Shown here: one piece after another, positions 17,039-27,704 of the stretch | Layout: each line of letters starts with the position of its first letter | How positions within the stretch are numbered: the stretch's first letter is position 1 | Origin: Solirubrobacter sp963792915 | Lineage (GTDB): Bacteria; Actinomycetota; Thermoleophilia; Solirubrobacterales; Solirubrobacteraceae | NCBI GenBank assembly: GCA_963792915.1 | Contig: CAWBYD010000006.1 | Location: forward strand, 930,001 to 994,000 | Direction: 5' to 3' | Length of the DNA stretch: 64,000 nt | Notes under the pieces: model-generated | The model's database searches: none | Seen by the model: only the letters and a program-made list of their open reading frames with translations | Told to the model about the DNA's origin: nothing | Made by a program: the position numbers and the translations under genes

Positions 17039-17503
17039 CTAGTCGGCCAGCGCCGCGGGCGCGGCCGAGACGGGCTCGGCGACGCAGTCCAGGAAGTACA
17101 GACTGTGGCGCCCGATCATCAGATGGTCGCCGTCGGCCAGCGGGCTCCACTCGACCCGGCGCCCGTTGACCTGGATCCCGTTCAGGGAGCGGTCGTCGAG
17201 CACGCGCACGCCGCCCTGCTCGTTGGCGATCAGGGCGTGGCGGCGCGACACGGTCGCGTCGTCGAAGCGGATGTCGGCGGCCAGCGAGCGCCCGATCCGC
17301 GTCCACTCGCGCGAGAGCGGGATCACGACCGCTCCGCCGTCCTGCTCGAAGGCGACGTAGCGGCCCGGGGCGGACAACCCCGCGCGCGACTCCTCCACCC
17401 ACTCAGGCAGCTCGGGCCTACCGATGAGCCGGAGCGAGTCCGGCCCGATCCCGGGCAGCGTCCCGGTGTTCTGGGCATCCATATCGAATTGTGGATCAGT
17501 CAA
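17039..17503 (-). CDS. FHA-domain protein
   Basis: 154 residues; TTG start at 17503, supported by GGGAGG about 8 bases upstream. Residues 1-45 are a low-complexity lead; the FHA domain covers about 60-140 with the phosphothreonine-binding signature IGRSLAADIRFDDATVSRRHA, DRSLNGIQVNG and DGDHLMIGRHSLYF. It should bind phosphothreonine peptides made by Ser/Thr kinases. First gene of an FHA-ParA-MEDS transcription unit. Confidence 0.9.
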   Translation of the reverse strand: MTDPQFDMDAQNTGTLPGIGPDSLRLIGRPELPEWVEESRAGLSAPGRYVAFEQDGGAVVIPLSREWTRIGRSLAADIRFDDATVSRRHALIANEQGGVRVLDDRSLNGIQVNGRRVEWSPLADGDHLMIGRHSLYFLDCVAEPVSAAPAALAD

Positions 17504-17559
17504 GACAGCTTCCTCCCTGGGTCTGACGACCCCTCCCCTTCCGAAGCATACGGCTCCGG

Positions 17560-17581
17560 AGGTGGGGTCGCGACCCCACCT
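17560..17581. promoter_or_regulatory. Perfect 22-base palindrome in a divergent promoter region
   Basis: The left arm AGGTGGGGTCG (17560-17570) is followed directly by its exact reverse complement (17571-17581), with CCGG on both outer sides. It sits 57 bases upstream of the FHA start and 55 bases before the zinc-ribbon gene, near the middle of the divergent intergenic region. A zero-loop palindrome suits a dimeric repressor site better than a terminator. Confidence 0.6.
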
Positions 17582-17635
17582 GGGCCGGACCTTGCAGCGG
17601 CAGGGTCCCGGCGAGGCCCGCCGAATTGCGGTGTC

Positions 17636-17920
17636 ATGCCCCAGTCGTCGGTTTCCAAACTGCGCGCGTCAGCCCCGGGACACAAGCGCAAGGTCTTCGA
17701 GATCTCGCTCGTCCGCAGCAGCATGGCCGCGCTCACGGACGGGCGGCGCATGTGCGTGCACTGCCACCGCACGCCGCTCGTCGGGGAGACCGTGTTCGTC
17801 TCCGGCGAGCAGCTCGTGTGCGCGCTGTGCCGGGCAGGGCGCCGCGACGGCGCCGGGCACGAGGAGGTCGTCCACTCCGCGGAGCGCGACCACACCGTCA
17901 AGCGCCGCTTCGCGGCGTAG
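17636..17920 (+). CDS. Small CxxC-CxxC protein, putative zinc ribbon
   Basis: 94 residues from the ATG at 17636. After a basic N-terminus it carries CVHC (about residues 39-42) and CALC (about 61-64), a probable single zinc knuckle, and ends with a basic tail. The layout resembles actinobacterial proteins annotated only as hypothetical. Divergent from the FHA gene. No function can be assigned. Confidence 0.6.
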   Translation: MPQSSVSKLRASAPGHKRKVFEISLVRSSMAALTDGRRMCVHCHRTPLVGETVFVSGEQLVCALCRAGRRDGAGHEEVVHSAERDHTVKRRFAA

Positions 17921-17941
17921 CCACCTATCATCCGGGGCGCG

Positions 17942-18436
17942 ATGGACCCCGTCACCCGCAGCGTCCTGATCGACCGCCCCCGCGAGGAGGTCTTCGAGTA
18001 CCTCGCGGACATCGCCAACCACCAGGAGTTCTCCGACCACTACCTCAAGGAGTGGCGGCTGACCCGGGTGGACTCCTACGGCCGCGGCGCCGGCGCGCGC
18101 TTCCGCATCGACGCGCCGCTGGACCGGTTCGCGTGGGGCGACATGACGTTCATCGAGGTCGAGCGCCCGTGGAAGATCGTCGCCGCCGGGCGCGCGGGGA
18201 AGTTCAACCGCAACAAGACCTGGACGACCTGGACGCTCTCGCCGTCGGGCAGCGCGACCCGGGTCGAGGTCTCCACGGAGTCAGAGCCCGCGCTGCTCAC
18301 GGACCGGCTCATGGAAGCGCTGACGCGCCGGCGCGCGTGGACCAACCGCGGCCTGCGCAAGGCGCTCTCGCGCCTGCAGTCGATCCTCGAGGAGGACCTC
18401 GACCGCGGGCAGCGCGTCACCGTCGGCGGGCTGTAA
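17942..18436 (+). CDS. SRPBCC (START-like) family protein
   Basis: 164 residues. N-terminal VLIDRPREEVFEYLADIANHQEF, then GRGAGARFRI, TFIEVERPWKIV and a long C-terminal helix (about 120-155) fit the helix-grip SRPBCC/polyketide-cyclase-like fold that binds hydrophobic ligands. No catalytic motif can be assigned. It begins 21 bases after the zinc-ribbon gene and is followed 11 bases later by a lipoprotein gene, so the three may be co-transcribed. Confidence 0.85.
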   Translation: MDPVTRSVLIDRPREEVFEYLADIANHQEFSDHYLKEWRLTRVDSYGRGAGARFRIDAPLDRFAWGDMTFIEVERPWKIVAAGRAGKFNRNKTWTTWTLSPSGSATRVEVSTESEPALLTDRLMEALTRRRAWTNRGLRKALSRLQSILEEDLDRGQRVTVGGL

Positions 18437-18447
18437 TCTCCGCCGCC

Positions 18448-19002
18448 GTGCGCCGTCTTTCGCTGATCGTCCTGCTCGCCACCGGTCTGCTCGCCGCCGG
18501 GTGCGGCAACAAGCAGGCCGTCGTCCACGAGGCCGACACCGAAGGCGTGACGGTCGACGTGGGGTCGCTCCAGTATCAGGTCCAGATCTCGCGCTACCTC
18601 AACCCGCACGACGTCGAGGACAAGCAGTACCTGGCCGGCCTGCCCGAGGGCACGGCACTGGACCCGGGCGGCAGCGAGCTGTGGTTCGGGGTCTGGATGC
18701 GCGTCAAGAACTACGGCCCGGACACAGCGACGCCGACGACCGACTTCAAGATCACCGACACCGAGAAGAACGAGTTCGAGCCGGTGCCGCAGAACGCGGC
18801 CGTCAACCCGTTCGTGTTCGTGCCGGTGCCGCTGCAGCACGCCCAGGTCCTCCCGGGGCCCGAGACGGCGGCCGCGAACGGCCCGATCCAGGGCTCGCTG
18901 ATCCTCTTCCGCCTCAAGAGCGCCGCGATCCAGAACCGCCCGCTCGAGCTCCACATCGCCCAGGGATCGGAGCCCGAGTCGATCGTGCAACTGGACTTGT
19001 AA
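18448..19002 (+). CDS. Lipoprotein of unknown function
   Basis: 184 residues from a GTG start. Lipoprotein signal peptide with lipobox LLAAGC (Cys19). The mature part is beta-rich (VDVGSLQYQVQISRYLN, LWFGVWMRVKNYG, ITDTEKNEFEPVP), reminiscent of DUF4352-type Ig-like domains of Gram-positive lipoproteins. It contains a repeated alternation of polar strands and Pro-rich turns. Function unknown; it should be anchored on the outer face of the membrane. Confidence 0.72.
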   Translation: MRRLSLIVLLATGLLAAGCGNKQAVVHEADTEGVTVDVGSLQYQVQISRYLNPHDVEDKQYLAGLPEGTALDPGGSELWFGVWMRVKNYGPDTATPTTDFKITDTEKNEFEPVPQNAAVNPFVFVPVPLQHAQVLPGPETAAANGPIQGSLILFRLKSAAIQNRPLELHIAQGSEPESIVQLDL

Positions 19003-19038
19003 CGTCGCACGGACGTCGCCGGCGACCGCGCCGCCCGC

Positions 19039-19112
19039 GGAGGCCGCGGCGGCGACCGTTCCGGTGACCGGAGGGCGAAACCGATTTCCCGGAGGCCGCG
19101 GCGGCGACCGTT
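19039..19112. repeat. 22-base direct repeat between lipoprotein and PBP genes
   Basis: A 22-base GC-rich word starting GGAGGCCGCGGCGG and ending GACCGTT occurs at 19039-19060 and 19091-19112 (period 52). A short GTCGCCGGCGAC palindrome precedes it at 19014-19025. It fills the space between convergent genes and may act in termination. Confidence 0.7.
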
Positions 19113-19119
19113 TCGGCCG

Positions 19120-20871
19120 TTACTTCTGCTTGAGCGCGGCCTCGAGCACCACGCGCGCCGCGGGTGCCGCGGTCGCGCCGCCCGCGCCCTGGCCCACCAG
19201 CAGCACCGCGACCGCCACGCGCGGTTCGCGTAGCGGCGCGAACGCCGCGAACCACGCGTCCGTGTCGGTCGTGTCGTTCACCGGCGCAGGCGCGTTCGGA
19301 TCGGGCGGTGGCGTTCGGGTCGGGCTTGACCGTCGTGCGCAGCTCGGCCGTACCGGTCTTGCCCGCGACCTTCACGCCCGGCACCGCCGCGGCGCCGCCG
19401 GTCCCGTCGGTCACCACGGTCCGCATGGCGCTCGCGATCCAGCGCGCCGTCGACGCCGAGGTGGCGCGCACGTGCGGCGTCTGCTCGCCCCGCAGGAGCG
19501 TCGGCCGCGGGCGCAGGCCGTCGTCGCCGATGGTCGCGGCGATCACGGGCCATCTCCAGCGGCGTCGCGAGCACCTTGCCCTGCCCGATCGCGCTCGAGC
19601 CGACGGCCAGGTCGTCGCCGATCTCGTTCGCCGCGGGGATCGTGGAGCGGGCCGCGCCGGCGAACGGCGGATCCTCGTTGAGGCCGAACTTCTCGGCCGT
19701 CGCCACCAGCGAGTTCCGCACCGAGCTTCGCGCCGAGCGGCGCGAACACGCTGTTGCAGGAGTGCGCGAACGAGACCCGCAGCGAGCCGCCGCAGGACTC
19801 GCCGTTGGCGTTCTGGACCTCGACGCCCTCGATCGTCGCCGCGTTCTGATACGGGAACGTCGCCGAACGCTTGGCGATCTTGTGGTCGAGCACGCCGGCC
19901 AGCGTCACGATCTTGAACGTCGAGCCGGGCGGCTGCGGCGCGGACTGGGCGATCCCGGCCAGCGCGAGCACCTCGCCGTCGCTCGGTCGCAGGACCGCGA
20001 TCCCGCCGTAGCGCCCGGCGAGCGCCTCGACCGCGGCGCTCTGGACCTGCGGGTCGATCGTCGTGCGCACGGCGTGCCCGGGCGTCGAGGAGCGGCGGGC
20101 GAGCACGCGGCGGCCGGCGAACAGCGTCCCGCCGGGGGTGCCGGACAGGCGGTCGTCGAACTCGCGCTCGAGCCCGGTCAGCCCGACTGTCGCGCCGGCC
20201 GGGACGCCGCGCGCGGCGAGCGCCGCCGCACGGTCGGCCGGCACGGGTCCGATCGTCCCGGCGATCTCCGACGCGATCGGTCCGAGCGCGGACACGCGCT
20301 GCGGGCCCTTGGCGATCGCGGTGCCGTCGCGGGCCTCGATCGTCGCCCGCGGCGGCATCTCGGTCTCGCGCCGCAGCTTCTCTCCCCGCCGCAATCCGGG
20401 ATAGACCAGCTCGGCGGTCCAGTCGACGCCGGCGTCGGTGTCCTTGCGCTTGCCCATCGGCACCGTGAGCACGCCGCGCAGGGTGCCGAAGACGCGCGTC
20501 TCGAGCGCCACCGCGACGGTCGCCGAATCGCCGCCGCCGCGCACGGCGCCCGCACGCACGCCGGTCAGCGTGAGGGTCGCGGCGGCATCCCGGTAGGTGC
20601 GCTCCAGCCGTGCGCGGGACGTGCGCCGGCGCGCATCGTCGGAGAGCAGCGCGTACATCGCGCCGTAGTCGCTGCGCGCCCACGCGGTCGCGAACGCGGC
20701 GACCGTCCGGCGCTCGGACGGCTCGTGGCGCGCGCCGACCACGATGCCGGCGATCAGCGCGAGCAGCGCGGTCGCCGCCAGCGGTGCGAAGCGGCGCGGA
20801 TCGGCGATCGCACGGCGCCGCCGGCGCTGGGGTCGGGCGCGCTCGGTGGACGGCGGGGTGCGGGTGCTCAT
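19120..20871 (-). pseudogene. Penicillin-binding transpeptidase, broken by three +1 frameshifts
   Basis: From the ATG at 20871 it encodes a cytoplasmic basic tail, one membrane helix (about 28-47), an NTF2-like/MecA_N domain (about 50-160), a dimerisation domain and a transpeptidase. The SxxK motif is in PPGSTFKIVT and SxN in SCNS, both in the first frame. At about 19720, 19550 and 19300 the homologous sequence moves one base each time (LVATAEKFGLNEDPPF; then VIAATIGDDGLRPRP and KTGTAEL; then PVNDTTDTDAWFAAF), returning to the original frame before the TAA at 19120. Read straight, translation stops at 19543 and loses KTG. Restored length is about 582 residues, with all three catalytic motifs. 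Likely role: elongation or division peptidoglycan cross-linking. The shifts lie in or near short G/C runs, so errors in the sequence are plausible. Confidence 0.8.
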
Positions 20872-20915
20872 GGCGCCGATGGTGACTCTACGGGGCGTCG
20901 GTACGCTCGGATGAC

Positions 20916-22061
20916 GTGACCGGCATCGACTGGCTGATCGTGGGGATCGTGGTGCTGCTCGCGCTCTTCGGCTGGGCACAGGGGTTCGTCGCGGGCGCCT
21001 TGGCGCTCGTCGGGTTCGCCTTCGGCGCCTGGATCGGCACCCGGATCGGGCCGGTGCTGCTGTCGGCGGGGCGCCGCTCGCCGTGGTCGCCCGCATTCGG
21101 GCTGATCGGCGCGCTGATCGCCGGTGCGGTGTTCGCGTTGGGCTTCGAGGGGGTCGGCGCGCGCCTGCGGGGGAGGGTGCGCTCGCCCGCCGCGACGGCT
21201 GCCGACGGCCTCCTCGGCGCGGTGCTGACGGGATGTGTGGGGCTCGGCATCGCGTGGGTGCTGGGCGCGTTGGCGCTCGCCAACGGCGGCGACGCCCGGC
21301 GCGAGGCCCAGCAGTCTACGATTCTGCAGCATTTGAACCAAGTCCTGCCGCCATCGAGCGGGCTGATCAACGCGCTGGCCCGGCTGGACCCGTTTCCGCG
21401 CATCGACGGGCCGGAGGCGAAGGTCCCCGAGCCGACGGCGTCGATCGCCCGCACGGCGGGCGTGCGCGCCGCGGCGGGCTCGGTCGTGAAGATCCTGGGC
21501 AGCGCGTGCGGGCTCGGGGTCGAGGGCTCAGGGTGGGTCGCCGCGCCCGAACTGGTCGTCACCAACGCGCACGTCGTCGCCGGCCAGCACGACACGCGCG
21601 TGCTCCTGCGCGGCAAGCAGCCGGGACTCGAGGCGCACGCGGTCGCCTTCGATCCGCGCAACGACGTCGCGATCCTGCGCGTGCCCGGGCTCAAGGCGCC
21701 CGCGCTGGAGATCGACGCGAGCCCGAAGTCCGGCACGTCGGCGGCGATTCTCGGCTTTCCGGGCAACGGGCCCTACGACATCCGCGCCGGGCGCATCGGG
21801 TCCACGCGCGAGGTCATCACCCAGGACGCCTACGGCCAGGGCCCGGTGCGGCGCTCGATCACGTCGCTGCGCGGCGCCGTCCGCTCGGGGAACTCGGGCG
21901 GCCCGATGGTCGACGGCGACGGCAAGGTCGTGACCACGGTCTTCGCGGCGACGACATCCGGCCCGCGCGGCGGTTTCGGCGTGCCGAACGCGATCGCGGC
22001 GAGCACGCTGCGCAAGGCGCAGTCCAGTGACGGAGTCTCCACCGGTCCCTGTGCCGGGTAG
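20916..22061 (+). CDS. MarP-like membrane serine protease (CvpA + trypsin-like domain)
   Basis: 381 residues, GTG start. Four membrane helices of a CvpA-type domain (about 5-25, 28-50, 62-80, 95-120), then a periplasmic chymotrypsin-fold protease (about 180-375) with the triad His219 (TNAHVV), Asp250 (RNDVAIL) and Ser327 (GNSGGPM). Two Cys (SACG and the GPCAG tail) could form a redox-sensitive disulfide, as in MarP. In mycobacteria MarP (Rv3671c) is needed for acid and oxidative stress resistance through peptidoglycan hydrolase activation. It is divergent from the PBP gene with only 44 bases between starts, linking it to cell-wall work. Confidence 0.9.
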   Translation: MTGIDWLIVGIVVLLALFGWAQGFVAGALALVGFAFGAWIGTRIGPVLLSAGRRSPWSPAFGLIGALIAGAVFALGFEGVGARLRGRVRSPAATAADGLLGAVLTGCVGLGIAWVLGALALANGGDARREAQQSTILQHLNQVLPPSSGLINALARLDPFPRIDGPEAKVPEPTASIARTAGVRAAAGSVVKILGSACGLGVEGSGWVAAPELVVTNAHVVAGQHDTRVLLRGKQPGLEAHAVAFDPRNDVAILRVPGLKAPALEIDASPKSGTSAAILGFPGNGPYDIRAGRIGSTREVITQDAYGQGPVRRSITSLRGAVRSGNSGGPMVDGDGKVVTTVFAATTSGPRGGFGVPNAIAASTLRKAQSSDGVSTGPCAG

Positions 22062-22110
22062 AGCCCGCCCGCGAGTTTCACCCGACGCGCCCGCTAGTCT
22101 CAGCCACGGC

Positions 22111-24350
<2,240 letters not shown>

Positions 24351-24354
<4 letters not shown>

Positions 24355-24683
24355 GCCGTCCAGTCGCCGGCCGGGCGCCGCTTGGCGGGGGGCTCGTCGA
24401 CCCGCGGCGGCTCAAGCTCCGCGCGCGCCTGGCCGGGCCGCACGATCGCGCTCCAGAGCGCCGAGAGCCCCTGGACCATCGCGACCACGACGTCCGCGAA
24501 CGGCGTGATCGGACTCGGCGCGGACGCGTCCTCGAGCACCGTCTCGATCTCCGGCGGCAAGCCCGGGCCCTCCCCGTGCGTCCACGTGACATACAGCGCG
24601 TGGCTGCCCACCACGCTCGCGATCTCGGCGGCGAGGGCGACGTCAGTGTCGGTATGGGCGGCGGGGAGGTGCAGGGTGGGCAT
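24351..24683 (-). CDS. Hypothetical 110-residue protein
   Basis: The ATG at 24683 has a GGAGG site 5 bases upstream, and codon use matches the neighbours, so the gene is probably real. No membrane segment or signal. An alpha/beta start (MPTLHLPAAHTDTD) is followed by ASVVGSHALYVTWTHG and an amphipathic helix (ADVVVAMVQGLSALW), ending in a Pro/Arg/Glu-rich tail. I do not recognise the family. Convergent with topB with overlapping stops; its promoter must lie in the 150-base gap before addB. Confidence 0.6.
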
Positions 24684-24833
24684 CACTGCCTCCGGGTGAA
24701 GCCTGGCGATGGACTGGAAGTAGGCAAGGGTCGCAACTCTTAACGTCACTGGCTGCCGTACATTCGTCCAGACCACGTTTCGGCCCGAAGTTGCGGTCGC
24801 GGCTGTGATTCCGGCCGGTCCGCGCGCGACCCT

Positions 24834-27704
24834 ATGGGGCCCGTGTCGCTCACGCTGATCACCGGTCCCGCGAACGCCGCCAAGGTCGGCGCGGTGCTGT
24901 CGCGCCTGCGTGCGGCGCTGCCGCGCGACCCGGTGCTGGTCGTTCCCACGTCGGCGGACGTCGGCCATTACACGCGCGAGCTGGCGGGCGCCGGGCTGGT
25001 GTTCGGCGCCGAGGTGACGACGTTCCCGCGGCTGATGCGCGACCTCGCGCGCGCCGCCGGGGTCGGCACGCGGACGCTCGGACCGCTGGCGCGCGACCGG
25101 GTGGTGCGCGCGGCGCTGGGCGACGTGGAGCTCTCCGTGCTGGCGCCGTCGGCCGGCGCGCCCGGGTTTCCGGCCGCGCTGGGCGACCTGTTCGCCGAGC
25201 TGCAGTCCGCGCTGGCGGGTCCGGCGCGCGTGGGCGCCGCGGTCCGCGCGTGGGTCGCGGCCGGCACCGCGCCGCCGTACGCGCGCGAGCTCGCGGCCCT
25301 GTACTCGGCCTACCACCGCCGGCTGGAGGAGCTCGGCGCGACCGACGCCGAGGGGCTCGTGCGGGTCGCGCTGGATGCCTTCCGCGCCGACCCGGGCGCC
25401 TGGGGCGCGCGGCCGCTCTTCCTGTACGGATTCGACGAGCTGACGGCGCCGCAGCTCGACGTCGTGGAGACGCTGGTCCGCCGCACCGCCACCGAGGTCT
25501 GCGTCGCGCTGCCCTACGAGCCGGGGCGGGCCGCGCTCGCCGGCAGCGCTGCGACGGTCGAGCTGCTCAAGCCGCTCGCGGGCGAGCACAAGGTGCTCGC
25601 GCCGCGGTCCGAGCACTACGCCGAGAGCGCCCGCGGCGCGCTCCACCACCTCGAGCGGGGGCTGTTCGAGCCGAACCCTGCGCCCGTGCCGCCCAACGGC
25701 GCGGTGCGGCTGCTCGAGGCCGGCGGCGAGCGCGCCGAGGCCGAGCTCGTCGCCGCCTCGGTGCTCGAGCTCCTGCGCGACGGCATGGCTCCCGAGGACG
25801 TCGCGGTGCTCGTCCGCGGCGCCTCGGCGACCGACCTCTTCGCCCAGGTGCTCGACGACTACGGCGTGCCCGTCGCGCGCGACCGCCGCGCTCTGCTGTC
25901 GCGCACGCGGCTGGGCGGCGGGGTGCTCGCGTTCGCGCGCGCCGCGCTGCCGGGCGGGACCGCCGCCGACGTGGTGCGCTGGCTGCGCACGCCGGGCAAG
26001 CTCGCCGACCCCGGCGCGGCCGACCGGCTCGAGGTCGTGGTGCGGCGCAGGGAGCTGCGGACCGCGGCCCAGGCGCGGCGCGCGTGGGAGGGCGCGCTCG
26101 GCGCGCTCGACGGTCTCGCCGCGGCCGCGCAGGAGGGCGCCGGGCCGTTCCTGGCCGCGCTGCTGGTCGAGGCCGAGGCGATCTGGACCGCGCCCTACGT
26201 CCGGCGCGCGGACGTGCTCGGCCCGGAGGCGGAGGCCGACGCCCGCGCGGCGGCCGCATTGCGCGGGGCGGTCGGCGAGCTCTCGCGGCTGCCCGAGGAG
26301 CTGACCGGCACGGCGGCCGACCTCGTCGAGGCGCTCGCGGCGGTCGAGGTGCGCGAGGGCGAGCCGGCCGCCGAGGGCGCGCCCGGCGTGCTGCTGGCGG
26401 ACCCGCTGGACATCCGCGCGCGCCGTTTCCGCGCGGTGCTGGTCTGCGGGCTCCAGGACGGCGAGCTGCCGCGCCGCCCGCAACCCGAGCCGTTCCTGGA
26501 CGACAACGCGCGCGGCGCGCTGGCGGCGGCCTCAGGGCTCGTGCTCGCCCGCCACGAGGACACGCTGGCGCGCGAGCGGTCGCTGTTCTACTCGTGCGTC
26601 TCGCGGCCCGAGGAGGCGCTCTTCCTCGCGTTCCGCACGTCCGACGAGGAGGGCGGTCCGCTGCAGCCGTCACCGTTCGTGGAGGACGTTCGCGCCCTCT
26701 TCACCGGCGAGCTGTGGACCGGCCGCGGCCGACGGCTGCTGGCCGAGGTCACGTGGCCGCCGGCGGAGGCGCCGACGCCGCACGAGCTGCGACGGGCGCA
26801 GGCGGCCGGCGAGCAGGCGCCCGCTCCCGCCCCGCTCGGGCCGCCCGTGAGCGCGGCGGTGCGCGCGGGGCTGGCGGCGCGCGAGCGCGAGTCGGCGCGC
26901 GGGCTCGAGGCCTTCGCCGGCTGTCCCGTCAAGTGGCTGGTCGAGCACGTGCTGCGCCCGGCCCCGGTGGACCCGGACCCGGAGGCGATGCGACGCGGCT
27001 CGCTCGCGCACCTCGTGCTCGAGCGCACGCTGCGCGCCTTGAAGGCGCGCACCGGCAGCGCGCGGCTCGCGCCCGACACGCTGGCCGAGGCGCTCGCAGA
27101 GCTGCGCGGGGCGATCGGCGAGCTCTCGGCGGCCGGCGGAACGGCGCGCGCCCGCGCGGCCGCCCGTGCGCTCGAGGTGGACCTCGAGCGCTACGTCCGC
27201 CACGAGGCCGCGACCGGCGCCGGCTATGAGCCGGAGTGGTTCGAGTGGAGCTTCGGCGACGAGGGCGGCGCACCGGCGCTCGAACTCGGTGGCGTGGCGG
27301 TGAGCGGGCGCGTGGACCGCATCGACGTCGACGGCCGGCGCGCGGTCGTGCGCGACTACAAGGGCCGGACGGTGCACGCCGGCGCGCGCTGGGCGCAGGA
27401 CGGGAACGTGCAGGCGGCGCTCTACGCGCTCGCCGTGCGCGATCGGCTCGGCTACGACGTCGCGGGCGCGCTCTACCAGCCGATCGGTCGCGCCGACCAG
27501 CGCCCGCGCGGCTTCGTGCGCGCCGACGTCCCGGGCCGCTACGTCAACGGCGACGTCGTGGACTCGCTCGACGCGGGCCTCGAAGCCTCGCGCGAGGTCG
27601 CCGCCGCGGCCGCCGAGGCACTGCGCGCGGGGCGCATCGCGCCGTGCCCGGATCGCTGCGGCTGGCAGGGCGGCTGCGCCCACCCGGGGATCTGCCGCTC
27701 GTGA
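24834..27704 (+). CDS. AddB-like nuclease subunit (PD-(D/E)XK, Fe-S type)
   Basis: 956 residues. Helicase-like N-terminal part with a degraded Walker A (TGPANAAKVG, lacking GK-S/T) and strand PVLVVPTSADV, typical of the inactive ATPase of AddB. C-terminal RecB-family nuclease: a Cys in FAGCPVKW, then VSGRVDRIDVDG and VVRDYKG with the catalytic Asp/Lys, and a terminal Cys cluster (CPDRCGWQGGCAHPGIC) that would hold a 4Fe-4S cluster with the earlier Cys. With the next gene it should form a heterodimeric helicase-nuclease that resects double-strand breaks for recombination. The stop overlaps the addA-like GTG. Whether AddB or an AdnA-like subunit is the closer relative needs a profile search. 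Confidence 0.82.
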   Translation: MGPVSLTLITGPANAAKVGAVLSRLRAALPRDPVLVVPTSADVGHYTRELAGAGLVFGAEVTTFPRLMRDLARAAGVGTRTLGPLARDRVVRAALGDVELSVLAPSAGAPGFPAALGDLFAELQSALAGPARVGAAVRAWVAAGTAPPYARELAALYSAYHRRLEELGATDAEGLVRVALDAFRADPGAWGARPLFLYGFDELTAPQLDVVETLVRRTATEVCVALPYEPGRAALAGSAATVELLKPLAGEHKVLAPRSEHYAESARGALHHLERGLFEPNPAPVPPNGAVRLLEAGGERAEAELVAASVLELLRDGMAPEDVAVLVRGASATDLFAQVLDDYGVPVARDRRALLSRTRLGGGVLAFARAALPGGTAADVVRWLRTPGKLADPGAADRLEVVVRRRELRTAAQARRAWEGALGALDGLAAAAQEGAGPFLAALLVEAEAIWTAPYVRRADVLGPEAEADARAAAALRGAVGELSRLPEELTGTAADLVEALAAVEVREGEPAAEGAPGVLLADPLDIRARRFRAVLVCGLQDGELPRRPQPEPFLDDNARGALAAASGLVLARHEDTLARERSLFYSCVSRPEEALFLAFRTSDEEGGPLQPSPFVEDVRALFTGELWTGRGRRLLAEVTWPPAEAPTPHELRRAQAAGEQAPAPAPLGPPVSAAVRAGLAARERESARGLEAFAGCPVKWLVEHVLRPAPVDPDPEAMRRGSLAHLVLERTLRALKARTGSARLAPDTLAEALAELRGAIGELSAAGGTARARAAARALEVDLERYVRHEAATGAGYEPEWFEWSFGDEGGAPALELGGVAVSGRVDRIDVDGRRAVVRDYKGRTVHAGARWAQDGNVQAALYALAVRDRLGYDVAGALYQPIGRADQRPRGFVRADVPGRYVNGDVVDSLDAGLEASREVAAAAAEALRAGRIAPCPDRCGWQGGCAHPGICRS

